Below, piece by piece: positions 59,640 to 64,000 of a stretch of 64,000 bases of DNA. The DNA lies in the NCBI RefSeq assembly GCF_040954835.1, contig NC_090706.1, positions 21,709,148-21,773,147 of the forward strand. Direction: 5' to 3'. Each line of letters begins with the position of its first letter. Positions within the stretch are counted from its first letter, which is position 1. The stretch is from Lepisosteus oculatus. Taxonomy: Eukaryota > Chordata > Actinopteri > Semionotiformes > Lepisosteidae. Position numbers and translations under genes: made by a program. The notes below the pieces were generated by a model, which did no database searches, was not told where the DNA came from, and worked only from the letters and a program-made list of their open reading frames with translations.

Positions 59640-60135
59640 ACACTCCCCACCTCCACCAATGTGCAGCACCCACCTGGATAATGCAATGGCAGCCACAGTG
59701 CGCCAGAATGCTCACCACACATCAGCTATCACTGGGGAGGATAACAGTGATGAAGCCAATTCATAGATGGGGATTATTAGGAGGCCATGATGGGTTAAGG
59801 CCAATGGGAAATTTGGCCAGAATGCCAGGGTAGTACCCTTTTCAGGATATTACCCTTTCCAAGAAGTGCCCTGTGTTTTTTAATGACCGCAGAGAGTCAG
59901 GACTTCAGTTTTAATTCTCTTCCAGAGGACGGTGCCCTTTTACAGTATAGTGTCTCTGGTACTATACTGGGGCATTAGGACCCACACAGACTGCAGGGTA
60001 AGTGCCCCTACTGGCCCCAGTGACACCATTTCCAGCAGCAACCTTAGTTTTTCCCAGGAGATCTCCCTTCCAGGTCTTGACCAGGCTTACATCTGCTTAG
60101 CTTCAGTGGGTTGCTATTTGTGAGATGCAAGACAT
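59640..60135 (-). mobile_element. 5S-derived SINE (SINE3 type), 3'-truncated
   Basis: Body from ctccaccaatgtgcagcacc through ccaatgggaaatttggccag and the 5S-like head (cccaggagatctcccttcca). The tail with gcgctatataa is missing. More diverged than the other copies. Confidence 0.8.
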
Positions 60136-61675
60136 GGCTGCTGGCCAATATTCACTAAAATATTGACTAAAATGTCAATTTTACACAAAGAGATATAATG
60201 CATTGGCCTCACACTCATTTTCCAGTCTTCACTTTAATAAGCCCTATAATGACTATTCTATCTCACACATCACAAAGTACTAAATCTTGAATAGCAGCTA
60301 CTAAGTTTACCCATAACTACCCACTGGCTGATCCTGTTTGGCCAGGGACTGTATTCTTACAAACAAAAGTTGCACCACTGACACAGCAAGCGCCAGTTTG
60401 TGGTTCTCAATAATGACAACCCAAGGCTCCCCGTCAGTCTGCTGATATTAAAGCCAGGGATTACTCAAGGATCAACATGCTATCTGTGTAAGCAACTCGC
60501 TTTCCTGGCTCAAAGGATCATGAAAAAAACCTGGGTATAGGCTAGAGAAGAACACAAACATTGTCCAGTTTTCTGGCGAAACCAAGTGTGAAAATCTAGA
60601 CTACTATTTCTCTTCAACAATTGAAGAGCACACTGCTACACTGCCTGGCAATACCCAACTCATTCAGGCACTAATGCCTCCTGTCTGCCTTTGTTCAGCT
60701 GGCCCACCCTGATTCTCTGCAGCATGCTAATACTCCATTGAGCCTGGCAAACAAATTACAGAACATCTGAAGCACCTCAGTGCAAACCTATGCTGTATTT
60801 ACTAAACTATTCTACACTCACGGTGTCTCACAGGCATGTAAGCCACTTTAATCCAAAACTCTCTGCAGTACAGCTCTCACACATTCTCTCCTCACACTCA
60901 GACTAGAGTCAAGGCACAAATCGCTGCATTGGGGGTTTTAGTTTGCTGTAACAATTAGAAAACGGTAACAGTAAATTACAAAAGTACTTAATTTTTGGAA
61001 GCAGCCAAAAAGCCAATTTACAGTCTCACACACAGATTCTAAATATCCAATTTCTTGATATAACCAAAACATGCATAACAAACAATGATGTAATAGAATA
61101 TAGATATGTGAAACAATTTGCTGTGAACACAAATTCTAATTGAATGAGTTTAAACTTTGTGCTGGTAAAAGGTGGCTGGGCTTCCGTAGCAGCTTCTTGG
61201 TCCTGGGAGGGTCCCAGAGTGAGAGCTTTTGCTTTGCTCTGCTTAGCAGCTTGCGTTGGCCCCATGAAACCCTGCTAAAATCATGCCCTGCTTTGGTCTG
61301 TAAGACAGTGTGCATAGTTTTCCTCTTGAGGTTCACAAAATAGACAAAAGGTGAACTGAGCTTATTCCGTGCTATAGAGTTTTATTGAGAATATTCTGTC
61401 GACAAAAAGTCCAGCTGTCCAATTTTGTTTATCATTTGAAAATAACTGTGGGTTCGCAAACACAAGATTGCTTCTGTTTCTGAGAGAGTTCAGCAGAGTT
61501 CTATACTTAACTGACTCACACTTTCATCCTGGCTTCTTGGAGAAAAGTTTAAGTCTTGATTTGGACTGCTTACAGTCACATGATCATTAAAGAGAGAGAG
61601 AAAAAAAGAGTTTAGAGAGAGATTGAGAGATGCAGTGGTTGACCGGAGAAAAATTATTTGTGTTCCATTTTATAT
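60136..61675. other. intergenic, nothing recognised
   Basis: No gene recognised. A GA-rich run lies at about 61590-61625. Confidence 0.4.
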
Positions 61676-62155
61676 TGTCACGGATGTCGGTTCTGACTCC
61701 TGTGAAATGCTTTGTTAAAGACCCTATGCGAGGCGGTATAATCCGGTATAACACAGGGGGTGGTGACAGCCGTGATCTGGTGCATGGGGGGAGTGCAGGG
61801 CGAACGAGTCCAAAAGGAAGTCCAATAGGGAAAATCAGGGCGGAGTCCAAGGTCCAGGTGCCGGGAGATCCATCCAAGACGAAACACAGGGGAACTAGGA
61901 ATACAGATAATTAAAACCTTGACGGGATAAGGTGTTTTGAGCCCCGGACTCAGTAGGTCAGGACACCATGATGAAGCCTATGGCCTCGGGCCACTCCTGT
62001 CATCTGTCTTCCAAAGCTGAGCCCAAAACTATGGAGACGCCGGACTTAAATAGGGAAAAGGGGATAAGACAGAGCTGGGACAAATGTACACAACACAAAG
62101 AAACACAACGAAAAATGTAGGAGCACCCTCTAGAGGAGGGATGACAACTGTAACA
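61676..62155 (+). mobile_element. probable solo LTR (480 bp)
   Basis: Starts TGTCACGGATG, ends CTGTAACA, and is CpG-rich compared with its surroundings. A TATA-like ACTTAAATAGG lies at about 62043, as expected for an LTR promoter. The target duplication is not convincing (tatat versus tactg). No coding sequence. Confidence 0.45.
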
Positions 62156-63084
62156 TACTGTATGGGGTGACATATGCTATTGACTGGCCACAATGCTATT
62201 AGGTTTGGTTCTGGTACCCACCTGCAGATCCCCAATTTGTGGATCTTCCTTTGGGTGATGAATGGTGACCTTGGACCTGTGGTTTTTAGGAATGAACCAG
62301 CCTGGAGACTTGCTGGAGCCTATCTGTGCTATACATCACAACATTGTTCAGCTTGATACAGTCTACTGATATCTCTTATTAGAGGAGCTCCCTAGCCACA
62401 TTCCTGTGCATTAAGAGAGAGGCACAAGCTGCTTGGTCAAGGCACAGAAACTTTGATAATGCTTAATTCTAAGAGAAATAATAGGCCTTATCCTTAAACC
62501 TGCAATCAACTGTCACAAGGAACTATACACCCTGGATGGGACACCAGTATACTGCAGGCCAACCACTGCCACTTTTTTTCCAGAAGCCAGTTAACCTACC
62601 AGTACATCTTTGGACTGTGGAGGAACTGAAGCACTCTGAGAAATCCACATCAACACAGGGAAAACAAATCAAAATCAAATCTAAGTCAGACAGAGAGTAA
62701 GATGGCTCACAGAGCACTGGATTCTTACCCTTCTTTAGTGCTCTATCAGTTTCAGCAATCCCTGTGTTTGTTGTGTATTCCAGAAGCTACATGTTTGGAC
62801 TCAACCATTCATCTGTTCTTCAAAGTAAAACCAAATGGTTCCATATCATGTAATGTTTTTGTAAAATACATTTTTAAACTCAAGTGTAATGAAACTACAC
62901 AACAACACATTTTAAGATAAAGTATAGGTTAAGTGTATAAAGAAAATAAAAATAAAAACAAGATTTCTGCTGGTCACACTCTTCCCTTTTTTTAATCTCT
63001 AGTTTTAGCCTTGCAGCACATATGCTAATTAAACTCCTCACTTTCCCCTCATAACAATTGCTTCAAAATACTTCCTGGTATCAA
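62156..63084. other. intergenic, one repeat fragment
   Basis: 62525-62670 is a piece of the ccatccattttc repeat family (ccagaagccagttaacctac). Otherwise nothing is recognised. Confidence 0.45.
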
Positions 63085-63182
63085 GAGATGGATGCTGCAC
63101 ATTGGTGGTGGTGGAGGGGAATCCCCATTACCTGTAAAGTGCTTTCAGTGGAGTGTCCAGAAAAGCGCTATATACGTAAGCA

Positions 63183-63224
<42 letters not shown>

Positions 63225-63225
63225 A
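63085..63225 (+). repeat. SINE3-type 3' fragment with (ATT)n tail
   Basis: gatgctgcacattggtggtg, cctgtaaagtgctttcagtg and gtccagaaaagcgctatata, followed by gtaagcaattattatt and about 12 ATT units. Confidence 0.8.
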
Positions 63226-64000
63226 GATTGAGAATTGGATTCCTAAAACAATTTACTAAAACGGACCATGTTCTTAGCTGTATCAAACCAAGGTTAGGTT
63301 TAGTCTCCATGTACAGCTGTTTTGATGTAAATTATGAAACCAGCAATTGACATATTATATATGAATCTACCTCTTCTAGTTTGGAGTTTACTTTGTTGTG
63401 TTTTAAAATATGTACATCCTTTTTGGATGTTTTCTGCATTTTTGTAATTTGTTTTAAAATCCTTTCACACTTTTTGTATTTGAGAATTTATTTGTAATTA
63501 TTTCAAATGTATTTTCTGTGGTTTTGCGATTTGTTATTTTGTTTTGCATATAAGGGCATCAATACAAAATATACTATTTTCTATATTTATTGATTAGAAA
63601 GCATTTTTTTTATTTTGAACACAAATAAACTTTCATGATCCTTCTCTCTCCTGTTAGTTTGCAAAGACATTTTCAGAAATTCCATTTGCTGCAAACAAGC
63701 CTTTCAAATGAAAGTGCAAGCAAAACCAACAGAAGAGGAATGCAAAGAGATAAAATCACCAGTCAAATCATATATAATAATTGCTGTCACAATCCAGTAA
63801 GCCTTCAGCATTACAATTTATTCTTAACCCATACTCAGAATTCTGCCATTTCCCACAAAGACCTTCTTGACATTCAACATGTTTCATACTTCAAAGAATT
63901 ATTAAAGCTACAAAACCCATACTATTTAACTCACACTGTCAAAGAACCTCATTAGGTCTTACAAAATAAAAATGTAAAAACACACTGTTGTAAATATGAA
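63226..64000. other. intergenic, nothing recognised
   Basis: AT-rich. A 106-codon frame at 63635-63955 has no recognisable homology and begins at a non-canonical start; probably chance. Confidence 0.4.

Noticed and set aside
1..64000. CRISPR array, operon, phage or plasmid system
   Set aside because: Introns, LINEs and SINEs show vertebrate nuclear DNA. No regularly spaced short repeats or bacterial gene clusters were seen.

Overview
The window is vertebrate nuclear DNA: AT-rich, intron-bearing and packed with interspersed repeats. The repeats (Tc1-like elements with CAGTGGTGCTAGAAAG ends, a 5S-rRNA-derived SINE3-type family, L2/Rex1-like and L1-like LINEs, a Gmr1-type Ty3/gypsy fragment, BED-finger hAT elements) are the mix typical of ray-finned fishes. 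I cannot name the species.

Two protein-coding genes can be reconstructed and they converge. TECR (trans-2-enoyl-CoA reductase, last step of very-long-chain fatty-acid elongation) lies on the + strand. Eleven coding exons run from about 14.7 kb to 43.36 kb, and every junction keeps phase and GT/AG. Its first visible coding exon carries a basic, proline-rich N-terminal extension upstream of the usual EVEILD start; I do not see the short-isoform MKHYE exon. NDUFB7 (complex I accessory subunit with a twin CX9C fold) lies on the - strand in three exons, 53880 down to 47440, ending about 4 kb from the TECR stop. The TECR/NDUFB7 pair is a conserved vertebrate neighbourhood.

Layout: 1-2.3 kb, a Gmr1-like retrotransposon fragment with integrase before reverse transcriptase; 2.3-8 kb, a 137-bp direct repeat and a nested hAT insertion; 8-10.2 kb, a reverse-strand LINE; 10.2-14.6 kb, mostly unique sequence; 14.7-43.4 kb, TECR with repeat-filled introns (L1, Tc1 with a second transposon inside its terminal repeat, SINEs, hAT, a solo LTR, a LINE with a 408-codon open RT frame, L2); 43.4-47.4 kb, TECR 3' flank with Tc1 and tRNA-SINE pieces; 47.4-53.9 kb, NDUFB7, whose intron 1 holds a 1.7-kb element with long inverted repeats and an 11-bp target duplication; 54-64 kb, repeats only, apart from the NDUFB7 promoter with ETS/CCAAT motifs.

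The most unusual observations are the 1.7-kb inverted-repeat element (51960-53666), the 1.9-kb CpG-rich TA-flanked element inside a Tc1 terminal repeat (20111-22010), and a 177-bp perfect match between two SINE loci that extends beyond the SINE (24199/41838). No CRISPR, operon or prokaryote-type system is present, and no free-standing tRNA or rRNA gene was found.
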